Shown: one piece after another, positions 16,629 to 23,683 of the stretch | How the letters are laid out: every line of letters starts with the position of its first letter | Position numbering within the stretch: position 1 is the stretch's first letter | NCBI GenBank assembly: GCA_937888615.1 | Contig: CALABZ010000127.1 | Location: 1 to 27,548, forward strand | Direction: 5' to 3' | Source: an uncultured Lentisphaeria bacterium | GTDB lineage: Bacteria > Verrucomicrobiota > Lentisphaeria > Victivallales > Victivallaceae | Length of the DNA stretch: 27,548 nt | The notes under the pieces: model-generated | Told to the model about the DNA's origin: nothing | The model's database searches: none | Seen by the model: only the letters and a program-made list of their open reading frames with translations | Translations under genes and position numbers: made by a program

Positions 16629-17105
16629 ATGATTGTTTTCGACGATGAGTATTACATGCGCCGGGCGCTGGCCGAGGCCGAACACGCCGCCGAAGAAGGC
16701 GAGGTTCCGGTCGGTGCGGTAGCCGTTCACGACGGCAAAATCATCGCGCGCGCCTGGAATCAGGTGGAGAAGCTGAAAGACGCCACCGCCCATGCCGAAA
16801 TCCTCGCGTTAACGCAAGCTTCGGCCATGCTCGGCGACTGGCGGCTCGAAGAAGTCGATCTCTATGTAACCAAGGAGCCTTGCGCCATGTGCGCGGGGGC
16901 GTTGGTCAACTGCCGGTTGCGGCGTCTGATTTTCGGCATGGCGGATTCCCGTTCGGGGGCCGCGGGGTCGGCGATGGATATTACCGGGTTCCCCGGAATG
17001 TTGCACCAAGTGCAAGTGACCTCCGGCGTGCTGGAGGAGGAATGCAAGGCGCTGATGCAGGAATTCTTCAAAGAAGTACGCCGACGCCCGAAGAAAAAAT
17101 GCTGA
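16629..17105 (+). CDS. tadA: tRNA-specific adenosine deaminase
   Basis: 158 residues, full length for the family. It deaminates adenosine 34 to inosine in the anticodon of tRNA-Arg(ACG), needed to read CGU/CGC/CGA codons. Zinc and catalytic residues are all present: the HAE motif with His55 and proton-shuttle Glu57, and PCAMC with Cys85 and Cys88. The N-terminal MRRALAEAEHAAEEGEVPVGAVAV is typical of TadA, as are CRLRRLIFGMAD and the GAAGS segment. The C-terminus is basic (RRRPKKK), suiting RNA binding. It starts one base after the lipoprotein stop. After its end the base composition becomes clearly AT-richer. Confidence 0.96.
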   Translation: MIVFDDEYYMRRALAEAEHAAEEGEVPVGAVAVHDGKIIARAWNQVEKLKDATAHAEILALTQASAMLGDWRLEEVDLYVTKEPCAMCAGALVNCRLRRLIFGMADSRSGAAGSAMDITGFPGMLHQVQVTSGVLEEECKALMQEFFKEVRRRPKKKC

Positions 17106-17201
17106 GCCGACATCCGGTCCGGGAGATGGGGTGGGGAAAAGATAGCGGTTAACCCCCAAAAGCTGAATCACTTGAAGCGGGAAGCACCCTTGATGCATTT
17201 T

Positions 17202-18230
17202 TTATAAAACTTTAGCGTCACAGGCATGAAGATTAACTCTTGGAGAAACAACTATTTTGATAGCTGTTTCAGGGGCTTTATTTTCAATAATATCACATAA
17301 TAATTTAGTTCCGTTATATGCCATTTCGGTAAGTGGGAAAGTCATGATAATGGACTCTAAAATCATATTGAAATATTCATAGCCCCGAGCAGTAACAATC
17401 ACGATTTTAGAGCATTTTTCCAGCCCGTATATAGCCAAAAGCGTTGTTTCTAAATTACGTGCGACTCGATTATCAAAACAAAAAATGGTATCGAACGGAA
17501 TTTGGTCCGTATTGAAATTGTGCATAAAATATTGAAAAGCCCCAGTCATTTTCCCCTCACCATGCATAATAAGATCCGGGGCTATGTGCATACCATTTTC
17601 TTCAAGTGCAACTTTCAGATATGACAAACAGATTTTTCCGAAATTTTCCTCCACTTCATCGTAATAGGCAATTCGGGAACAGTTTCGGCCTTTGATGGCT
17701 TCAACAACTTTGCTAATGCCGGCGCGTAAATCAGCTTCTACCACAAAATTATTTTCAGCTATTTCATTATTGTAATTTCCCAGCAGGACGAAAGGAATGC
17801 CATGTTTTCTTAACAAATTGGTCGTCTCTACCCCTAAGTCTCCTGAAATTACAGCTCCGTCAATTCGTTTGTCTCGAAGAATCGTCGGCAACTCAACGAC
17901 ACGCCGTTCTTCGCCAGTGAGCTTTACCAATACTAAATACAAGTTATTTTCTTTAACCGCAGTGGCAATTCCGTCAATCAGTCGGGCATAAGCCGGATCG
18001 GAAAAATCAAGCTTAACCATGATAAATGCAATATTGCGAGATCTGATAGAGTTGCTTTTGCGTACAAGATCCTGGATACTCCAATTTAACTGGTAACCAA
18101 GTTCCTCGCAACAGTCAAGTATCTTATTTTTTATTTTTTCGGATACTCCGCCTTTATTGTTCAGCGCCTTGGAGACCGTAGCCTTGGTGACGCCAACCCT
18201 TTCAGCGATATCTTTCATTGTTACGTTCAT
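17202..18230 (-). CDS. LacI-family transcriptional regulator (first of two)
   Basis: 342 residues, normal for the family. The N-terminal helix-turn-helix is clear (MKDIAERVGVTKATVSKALNNKGG, residues 5-28), followed by the hinge region and a periplasmic-binding-like effector domain (NIAFIMVKLDFSDPAYARLIDGIA, IDGAVISGDLG, IPFVLLGN, DTIFCFDNRVA). It would repress or activate genes in response to a small molecule, probably a sugar. The gene is visibly AT-richer than tadA next door. Upstream is a promoter with an inverted repeat in its spacer, which may be its own operator. The genes upstream on the same strand (a broken secreted protein and a beta-sandwich protein) may be its targets; this is inference. 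The first ATG (18230) is used, with a second at 18218 just before the HTH; no strong ribosome site separates them. Confidence 0.93.
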   Translation of the reverse strand: MNVTMKDIAERVGVTKATVSKALNNKGGVSEKIKNKILDCCEELGYQLNWSIQDLVRKSNSIRSRNIAFIMVKLDFSDPAYARLIDGIATAVKENNLYLVLVKLTGEERRVVELPTILRDKRIDGAVISGDLGVETTNLLRKHGIPFVLLGNYNNEIAENNFVVEADLRAGISKVVEAIKGRNCSRIAYYDEVEENFGKICLSYLKVALEENGMHIAPDLIMHGEGKMTGAFQYFMHNFNTDQIPFDTIFCFDNRVARNLETTLLAIYGLEKCSKIVIVTARGYEYFNMILESIIMTFPLTEMAYNGTKLLCDIIENKAPETAIKIVVSPRVNLHACDAKVL

Positions 18231-18250
18231 ATGATCAGCCTGTTTAGTTA

Positions 18251-18279
18251 TATATAAGCTAACAATACATCGTTAACAA
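18251..18279 (-). promoter_or_regulatory. Promoter and possible operator of the first LacI gene
   Basis: Read on the minus strand, TTGTTA (18279-18274) and TATATA (18256-18251) are 17 bases apart. The spacer contains an interrupted palindrome, TAACaATacATcGTTA, at 18260-18275 (12 of 16 positions symmetric), well placed for LacI-type autoregulation. Confidence 0.45.
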
Positions 18280-18405
18280 AATAAATGCAAGTCGCATGGA
18301 AACTTTTGACGAAACTTGTTACTATATTTTACATTTTTCATGTCTGATACATATTTCCCCGGTATTTATACATAAAATCATCCGTGGCGCTTACTGGAAG
18401 GGGGA

Positions 18406-18986
18406 TTATCTGTTTTGAATTTCATTTTTCAGTTCAGCCGGTATCAGCAGGTTATTCTTGTTATTGGCGACATAAGGAGGAACATTCAACAAGTTTTGTA
18501 TTCCCTGGGTTTATCCCAGCCGAGGGCTTTGAGTTTGAAATAAAGGTTGTTGCGTACGTACAGGGTTTTTATACCTTTGGGAACATAGAAATATCCCGGC
18601 GCAAAATACTGGTTAAAACAGGAGGCCGCATCAGACTGTTCGTATACGTTTTTTACTGGTGGAGAGAAAACCGGGTAGTACCTGTTTTGAGCGTCTTTTA
18701 CACTTAAATGGTAAAGTCCTGGCTGTGGTTTAAGTTTTATAATATTGAGGTCGCGGTCAGGCGTATCATACTGAGTGACATCTTTTGAAAATTTTGTTGA
18801 AAATGCGTTCATGTTGCTGAAGCGTTGGCGAGGCATCGCAACCCGATATGCAAAGAAAACGGCTTCATTTTTGGCGGCTCTGCATATCCGGTGCATGGGC
18901 CGTTTGGGCTAAAATATTATGACGACACAATCTAGCCCCATGACACAATTTATCAGTAAAAACAAATACAGATATTTTGACCTCAT
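18406..18986 (-). pseudogene. Remnant of a secreted glycosidase-like or surface protein
   Basis: On the minus strand an ATG at 18986 with an AGAGG site opens a signal-peptide-like sequence (MRSKYLYLFLLINCVMG), which is closed after 25 codons by TAG at 18911-18909. The same frame then continues open to a TGA at 18486. In it LKPQPGLYHLSVKDAQNRYY and SCFNQYFAPGYFYVPKGIKTLY look like a beta-sandwich part of a large secreted protein. A second frame just downstream reads LLNVPPYVANNKNNLLIPAE and stops at TAA 18408-18406, which looks like the true C-terminus. The locus therefore has an in-frame stop, a frameshift near 18486-18530 and probably a large internal deletion joining the leader to the C-terminal part. 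I infer a decayed relative of the large secreted proteins seen at 24368. Confidence 0.6.
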
Positions 18987-19054
18987 TTCAGAACCTCTAT
19001 TTTAGTTTTTTCCAGAATTTACGACAAAAATCCTTCGTCATATCTTCAATTTCA

Positions 19055-19798
19055 TTACAGGCGGGAGCTTTTCGGGAAAAATTTTTTGATCGAACCTTTT
19101 TCCACGGAAAAATCAAGGACACAACGGTATTTTGCCCTGGGATTAAGAGAAAATTTGGACGAATTGAAACCGCGCATGAATATATGCCCGAAAATCATGG
19201 CGGTTACCGCTTCACATTTTCCTTCAGATTCTATTTTAAAATGAAAATTCTTGTCCGAACAACCGAAGAGTTGACTTGCTGACCCGCAGGGAAATGACTT
19301 GACAAAACGCTGTCCGAAACATTCCGATTTAATCACCACGACCTTCTCCTGATTTTTGTCCGGGTATAGAATCGAATAATCCAATTCTCTTTTGTCCGGT
19401 GCGGGAACGGAAAAAGCATTGAAAAATTCCAATTGGAGATTATGAATCGGACTATCCGAAACATTTTCAACTTCTATATTTATTTTTAACTCATAGCCGC
19501 TCAGTATTATTTCCTTGCGGAGCCGCAAACCGGCTGCCTGCCTGAAAAACATAATACTGTTTTCGGATTCTTTTTTGCATTTATAATCATCAGAATGAAA
19601 AGGTTCCAGAAAATTAGAAAAAACCCCGGAGAGCATATCAGTGATCGTTCCATGCTTCAGCCAGATGCACATCCCATTTTGAGCCAGTATATTCCTGCCG
19701 TTGTCTATCGCCAGTGATTTTATATCACCGTTTTTACCGAATTCAATCGCCAAATGATTGTTGTTTATTCCTGATATGATAAATATCCGACCCACCAT
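19055..19798 (-). CDS. Putative galactose-mutarotase-like beta-sandwich protein
   Basis: 247 residues. I do not recognise a named family. The alternating strand pattern (NHLAIEFGKNGDIKSLAIDN, LRLRKEIILSGYELKINIEVENVSD, NLQLEFFNAFSV) resembles the supersandwich domain found in aldose epimerases and at the C-terminus of several glycoside hydrolases. The start also resembles the last visible domain of the large protein at 24368 (LRIDFSHGGSITEWLVNG). It has no signal peptide, so it is either a cytoplasmic stand-alone domain or the detached C-terminus of a lost glycosidase. A consensus promoter sits just upstream, but the ATG at 19798 lacks a clear ribosome site. It is AT-rich, like its neighbours on the minus strand, and lies 68 bases upstream of the broken secreted-protein gene. 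Function unknown. Confidence 0.6.
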   Translation of the reverse strand: MVGRIFIISGINNNHLAIEFGKNGDIKSLAIDNGRNILAQNGMCIWLKHGTITDMLSGVFSNFLEPFHSDDYKCKKESENSIMFFRQAAGLRLRKEIILSGYELKINIEVENVSDSPIHNLQLEFFNAFSVPAPDKRELDYSILYPDKNQEKVVVIKSECFGQRFVKSFPCGSASQLFGCSDKNFHFKIESEGKCEAVTAMIFGHIFMRGFNSSKFSLNPRAKYRCVLDFSVEKGSIKKFFPKSSRL

Positions 19799-19826
19799 AA
19801 AAACTTATTTACTCAACTTGTTAATC

Positions 19827-19855
19827 ATTGTAACGCGAACAAGCGTTTTTGTCAA
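19827..19855 (-). promoter_or_regulatory. Strong promoter of the beta-sandwich gene with inverted repeat
   Basis: On the minus strand TTGACA (19855-19850) and TACAAT (19832-19827) are exactly 17 bases apart. An inverted repeat with 6-bp arms, CTTGTT at 19817-19822 and AACAAG at 19838-19843, straddles the -10 box and could be an operator. Confidence 0.65.
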
Positions 19856-19904
19856 TCCCTAAATTTAAAAAATGTAATTATATTACTGCTAATACCTCGA
19901 AAAA

Positions 19905-20160
19905 AGGTCAATTGAAAACGCACATTTGTCGGATTTAATACACCTCCCCGTCTTTGCCAAACTAAATGTACTGAATGGTTTGAAAGGAAGCGTATTTACT
20001 TTTTCAGATGGCAAACACTCTTTTTTGAATAAAAAGCAGCGCAGGGGTATTGACAAAATAAGACGGGCATGTATACTAATTGCAGTAATCGATTACTGCA
20101 CCAAATAAAGAAAGAAAATATTCACTATTACCGGATACCGGATCCAGGATCCAGCATAAA
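19905..20160 (+). repeat. Promoter-operator cassette, copy 1
   Basis: About 250 bases closely match 22203-22455. Over the aligned 183 bases 19926-20108 and 22227-22409 I count 13 differences by hand. The differences are spread over all codon positions and the match runs through promoter and operator, so this is a regulatory cassette. Copy 1 carries a small extra tandem (ccggat-accggatcc-aggatcc) near 20130-20154. It ends exactly where copy 2 has the LacI start codon. Together with the divergent promoter at 19827 it fills the 408-base gap 19799-20206. Confidence 0.88.
20050..20100 (+). promoter_or_regulatory. Promoter with LacI-type operator, operon A
   Basis: TTGACA (20050-20055), a 16-base spacer, TATACT (20072-20077), then a perfect 20-base palindrome TGCAGTAATC/GATTACTGCA at 20081-20100. 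The palindrome covers the expected transcription start, a classic repressor position, and its central TCGA with flanking half-sites suits a LacI-family dimer. Confidence 0.85.
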
Positions 20161-20191
20161 CGGTAAAATCATCCTGGTCGTATATTATTAA
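20161..20191 (+). pseudogene. Scar: last 31 bases of a pseudopilin gene
   Basis: These 31 bases match 24321-24351, the 3' end of the intact pseudopilin gene, with 2 differences. In frame they read GKIILVVYY-stop, against GKTILAVYY-stop. The following ribosome site and ATGAATA also match those after the intact gene. The scar is joined directly to the promoter cassette, so an ancestral regulator-to-pseudopilin segment appears to have been deleted here. Confidence 0.75.
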
Positions 20192-20206
20192 AAGGAAAAA
20201 GTAAGA

Positions 20207-21151
20207 ATGAATACAGAAAAATTCGCTGTGGTTTCGGCCGAACGGTTGCGGCATGACTTGTTTCACCTCTGCCGAAATCCGTTTCCCTTTCGTACGGTAT
20301 CCTATACCCGGCCCTGGTCCGACAAGAATTCTCTTGACGAAACGGATGACTTCATTGCCGGAGAAATGAGTAAATATCCGGTCCAAGTCGCGTTGCAGCC
20401 CAACCGGATTAAGCCTTTCCGTTGCGACAGTACCAAACCGTTGCATCACTGGTATTCAGCCCCCCGGGAATCCGATCCCTGGTACAACGCCAATAATATT
20501 GAGATCGTCCTGCCGGGAACGACCGATGCGGAAGAAGTCATCCAGTTGGTTTCGCATAAGGATTCCATGAGCTGGATCAACTCGCCGGGGGCGCATGACA
20601 ACGCAGTCGGAACAGTCGTGAATATGGAATTGGTCAGGGTCCTATCGGCCCTGCCGCGCCGCCGTACGATCCGCGTCTTGTTCTGCAACGAAGAACATAC
20701 CCCGTGGCACAGCGCCTCTTATGCGAACGCGGCGAAGGCGCGCGGCGACCGGATTATCGCAGTCATGAATCAGGATTCCATCTGCGGAAAGTCCGATGAA
20801 GATGCCGCGGCCGGAATAAAAACCAATGTCGCCTGCTACAGCACGCCGGAAGGAAAGAAACTGGCTGAATTCCTGGTCGGAGAAGCCGCCGCATACCGAC
20901 TGCCGCTGCAGGTCCGGGCGGCGAAAAAAGAGATTGTCGGCGACGATGACGGCAGTTTTATCAAAGCCGGTTTTGCCCGGACAATCATGAACCTCGGCTC
21001 CTGGCCTTATGCGGATCCGCAGTACCATTTGCCGGGCGACATCCCGGAGCGGGTCGATATAGAAAACCTCAAACTGGTTGCGCAACTGCTTCTGGCTGCG
21101 ATCCTGGACTTGGATGAAAAAGGTGAATCCGTATTTGACAGCATAAAATAA
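20207..21151 (+). CDS. M28-family zinc aminopeptidase-like protein
   Basis: 314 residues without a signal peptide. The sequence follows the two-zinc pattern of peptidase family M28: SHKDS with His117, GAHDNAVGT with the bridging Asp131, NEEHTPWHSASYA with catalytic Glu162 and metal ligand Glu163, MNQDS with Asp190, and PQYHLPGD with His274. A complete site suggests an active hydrolase, perhaps removing an amino acid or cleaving an amide in a glycopeptide or amino-sugar compound. The real substrate is unknown. An AAAGGAAAAAG site precedes the ATG at 20207. It is the first intact gene of operon A, under the LacI-type operator at 20081, and it occupies the place that the large glycosidase-like gene has in operon B. 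Base composition is close to the core genes and GC-richer than the minus-strand genes to its left. Confidence 0.85.
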   Translation: MNTEKFAVVSAERLRHDLFHLCRNPFPFRTVSYTRPWSDKNSLDETDDFIAGEMSKYPVQVALQPNRIKPFRCDSTKPLHHWYSAPRESDPWYNANNIEIVLPGTTDAEEVIQLVSHKDSMSWINSPGAHDNAVGTVVNMELVRVLSALPRRRTIRVLFCNEEHTPWHSASYANAAKARGDRIIAVMNQDSICGKSDEDAAAGIKTNVACYSTPEGKKLAEFLVGEAAAYRLPLQVRAAKKEIVGDDDGSFIKAGFARTIMNLGSWPYADPQYHLPGDIPERVDIENLKLVAQLLLAAILDLDEKGESVFDSIK

Positions 21152-21220
21152 TTTACCGTCTCCGGCTGCCGGAAAACGTCGTGACGATATCAAACTCAAT
21201 AAATAAAAACGAGGCAGGGC

Positions 21221-21295
21221 ATGAAATTTTTTGATGCCAATATTCTTGGAAAAACATGAGTGGGTTCAACAACTCCGGCACCAGTAATTGAGTAG
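21221..21295 (+). pseudogene. Possible remnant of an amidohydrolase gene
   Basis: A GAGG site at 21211-21214 precedes an ATG and MKFFDANILGKT, then TGA at 21257-21259. The same frame continues VGSTTPAPVIE to a TAG at 21293-21295. MKxFDANxxxGK is how many amidohydrolase-2 (TIM-barrel metal hydrolase) proteins begin. Both the start site and the starting motif survive but the body is missing. It could instead be a chance short frame. Confidence 0.3.
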
Positions 21296-21308
21296 ATAGA
21301 GGATTTAT

Positions 21309-22211
21309 ATGGTACTGGGAGTAATTTTCGGTTTATTTTCCGCGCTAAGCCAGTGTTTTGCATATATTTGTTCCAAAAAATACATTCATAAGGACGGTAC
21401 TCCGTTTCAGTTATTGATCGCGTCACACCTGATTATCGGAGGTTTCGCAGCGTTGTGTCTCGGCATATTGCTGCTGAAAAATGATCTGCCGCCATTTAAG
21501 AATTATTGGGTGGAACTGCTGAAAGTCACCGGATTCAATATCGTCGGGCAGATGAGTTTTTTTCTGGTTATCGGCAAGACGGAGGCGTCGCGCGTTGCAC
21601 CGTTGCTGGGCTTAAAAATACTATTTATCGCGTTGTTCGGCATTCTGTTTATGAAACTGCATTTGGGACTATGGCAATGGGCGGCAATCATCATTTGTTG
21701 CGTCGGGGCCATGCTTTCCAACTGGTCCGGCAAAAGCATTCCGCCGGCGGGAGCGCTATGGCTGTCGGCGACCGTCATCAGTTATTCTTTGACCGATATC
21801 AGTATTAAGCAGTTGATAAACGGTATTGAAAACGCCGGCACCAAAGGGCTCCCGGCGTTTTTCCTCGCTGGTGGTCTGACCTATTTTTATCTGGGGATAT
21901 TTTCATTATTGGTGATGAGCGCCGGCCGCTCGGTAAAACTGAAACATTTGAAACCGGCCCTGCCTTTTGCCGTTTGTTGGTTCGGGGCAATGTTGCTTTT
22001 GTTCATTTGCTTCGGCCTGATCGGGCCATTGTTGGGAAATATCGTTCAGTCCGGACGGGGGATTCTCTCCGTAATTATCGGCGCGGCATTGGCCGGATTC
22101 GGATGGACGGAATATGAAGAAAAACTGCCGCGGCGAATTTTCCTTTGGCGTCTGACGGCGGCATTGCTGATAACCGTTTCGATCGTCATGTTCGTCCTGG
22201 CGAAAGGTTAA
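21309..22211 (+). CDS. EamA/DMT-superfamily transporter
   Basis: 300 residues with about ten hydrophobic helices arranged as two similar halves (about 1-145 and 150-300), the standard EamA layout. The first half has FGLFSALSQCFAYICSKKYI and ends with LLGLKILFIALFGILFMKLHLGLWQWAAIIIC, the typical helix 4-5 segment; the second ends with GILSVIIGAALAGFGWTE. Members move small metabolites such as amino acids, sugars or nucleotide precursors across the inner membrane; the substrate here is unknown. The ATG at 21309 has a TAGAGGA site. It is the last gene of operon A, 157 bases after the peptidase stop, with a possible gene remnant in between. Its stop codon lies within the left edge of cassette copy 2, so the cassette was placed directly behind it. 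Confidence 0.87.
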   Translation: MVLGVIFGLFSALSQCFAYICSKKYIHKDGTPFQLLIASHLIIGGFAALCLGILLLKNDLPPFKNYWVELLKVTGFNIVGQMSFFLVIGKTEASRVAPLLGLKILFIALFGILFMKLHLGLWQWAAIIICCVGAMLSNWSGKSIPPAGALWLSATVISYSLTDISIKQLINGIENAGTKGLPAFFLAGGLTYFYLGIFSLLVMSAGRSVKLKHLKPALPFAVCWFGAMLLLFICFGLIGPLLGNIVQSGRGILSVIIGAALAGFGWTEYEEKLPRRIFLWRLTAALLITVSIVMFVLAKG

Positions 22212-22455
22212 GGTGAAACAGCGCGTTTGTCGGATTTAATGCACTTCCCTGTCTTTACCAAACTAAATGCACTGAATGGGTTGAAAGGAAGCGTATTTAC
22301 GTTTTCAAATCTCAAACACTCTTTTTTGGATAAAAAGCAGCGCAGGGGTATTGACAAAATAAAACGGGCATGTATACTAATTGCAGTAATCGATTACTGC
22401 ATCAAATAAAAGTAAAGAATATATTCACTATTACCGGATACAGGATTCAGCATAA
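22203..22455 (+). repeat. Promoter-operator cassette, copy 2
   Basis: Matches 19905-20160 over about 250 bases, including the region 130 bases upstream of the promoter, the -35/-10 boxes, the 20-base palindrome and part of the leader (ttcactattaccggata). It starts at the end of the EamA gene and ends at the LacI start codon. Confidence 0.88.
22351..22401 (+). promoter_or_regulatory. Promoter with LacI-type operator, operon B
   Basis: TTGACA (22351-22356), 16-base spacer, TATACT (22373-22378) and the same perfect palindrome at 22382-22401. It lies in front of a lacI-family gene, which fits autoregulation. Confidence 0.85.
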
Positions 22456-23466
22456 ATGAAAGTAACTCTGAAAGATATCGCCAAAGCCGCCGGTGTTTAT
22501 CCCACCGCGGTTTCGGCGGTGCTTAACAATAAAAGCTATACCCGCATCTCGCAGGAGCGCCGGGACCATATCCGCCGGGTGGCCGAAGAACTCGGCTATC
22601 GCCCGGACTTTCAGGCGTCCTGCCTCCGCCGGGGCAAAAAGGCCACAGTGGGCGTTTTTTTGCCGGAATGGCGCGATGTGCTGCTGCTTGAGTTGATCAC
22701 CGGCCTTTCAGCGGGCTCCAACCGCAGTGGAATTCCCCTGACTTATAATTTTGGTATGACCAAAAATTCCTATTTCAAATTCATCGAATCCATGGCTACT
22801 TACCGCCACAGCGCCATCATCAGCTATGTTCCGTTCTGGGACGACGGCTACCGCGATATTCTCAAGCGACTGGAGCAATACATCGGTGACGGCGGCAAAG
22901 TCATTTCCCTGAACACCCTGAACTGGCCCATGATCCGGAGCATTACCTTGGATATTGACGAAGCCACCGGCGGCCGCCTTGCCGCCGAGTACCTCCTGAA
23001 GCAGAATTGCGCCAGTCTCGCAACCCTGTCCCTCGCCACCGTCAACAGCCAGATCCGTTCCAATGCGTTTCAGGAAAGCACGGCCAATTCCGATTTGCCG
23101 CTTAAAATGCTGGCTATTCCTACCGACAGCCTGCATATCCGCAAATTCATTCCGGCGATCGACCGGATTATCGACGAATGCCCCCGCCCGGTCGGAATTT
23201 TCTGTGTCAACGGCCAGGATATCAGCAGTTACATTATTGCCCGCTGCCTTGAACGCGGATTGAAATACCGCAAGGACCTTCATCTCATCAGCTACGACCA
23301 TGGGCCCAGAACCGGTGATTATTTCGATATTCCGCGCATCATTCAGCCTTTCCGCGAACTGGGTGAGCTGGCGATGGACAAATTGGAAAACCTGCTGGCC
23401 GAGAAAGAAGCAAATTCGGAGATATTGAAACCGACCTTACAATTTCACACAGGTGATGAAGAATGA
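22456..23466 (+). CDS. LacI-family transcriptional regulator (second), probable owner of the 20-bp operator
   Basis: 336 residues. The helix-turn-helix is MKVTLKDIAKAAGVYPTAVSAVLNNK, at the very N-terminus, then RISQERRDHIRRVAEELGYRPD and a hinge. The effector domain shows ATVGVFLPEWRDVLLLELITGL, AIISYVPFWDDGY, a TLDIDEATGGRLAAEYLLKQ segment, VGIFCVNGQDISSYIIARCLERGL and DLHLISYDHG, the expected order for a sugar-type effector fold. The leader from operator to ATG is 54 bases and has no obvious Shine-Dalgarno site. Because the gene lies directly behind the palindrome, and the same palindrome drives operon A, it probably controls itself and both operons. Its 3' end overlaps the start of a GH28-like remnant by 4 bases (ATGA). 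Confidence 0.93.
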   Translation: MKVTLKDIAKAAGVYPTAVSAVLNNKSYTRISQERRDHIRRVAEELGYRPDFQASCLRRGKKATVGVFLPEWRDVLLLELITGLSAGSNRSGIPLTYNFGMTKNSYFKFIESMATYRHSAIISYVPFWDDGYRDILKRLEQYIGDGGKVISLNTLNWPMIRSITLDIDEATGGRLAAEYLLKQNCASLATLSLATVNSQIRSNAFQESTANSDLPLKMLAIPTDSLHIRKFIPAIDRIIDECPRPVGIFCVNGQDISSYIIARCLERGLKYRKDLHLISYDHGPRTGDYFDIPRIIQPFRELGELAMDKLENLLAEKEANSEILKPTLQFHTGDEE

Positions 23467-23683
23467 CGCAGGAGAATGTATGCGATTTCGAAGCCATTGG
23501 CGACGGTATCAACAAAGATACTGCCGCGCTCCAGGCGGCCATCGACGCGATTGACTTTGACAGAGGATGCCTGACGGGCCCCTGGAAACCGGCGCCTACC
23601 GCAGTAAATGTATCATTCGCGACGGCAAATTGCTTGTCCCCGAATACAATCAGGAACCAACAATAAAGGAAAATCAACAATGA
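23463..23683 (+). pseudogene. Internally deleted remnant of a GH28/pectate-lyase-like gene
   Basis: The ATG at 23463 overlaps the LacI stop (ATGA). The first frame reads CDFEAIGDGINKDTAALQAAIDA, the characteristic start of beta-helix polysaccharide-degrading enzymes (GH28 and relatives). After about 30 codons the coding character moves to another frame, open from 23561, which reads LETGAYRSKCIIRDGKLLVP and ends with TGA at 23681-23683. That stop overlaps the pseudopilin ATG, again as ATGA. Start and end of the old gene thus keep their couplings to both neighbours while the middle (probably over 1 kb) is gone and the frame is broken near 23550-23562. Confidence 0.7.

Noticed and set aside
19926..20108. 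Conserved 60-codon open frame in both promoter cassettes (also 22227-22409)
   Set aside because: The frame runs straight through the -35, -10 and operator, starts with TTG and lacks a ribosome site. The 13 base differences between copies fall evenly on all three codon positions. It is open by chance within a conserved regulatory repeat.
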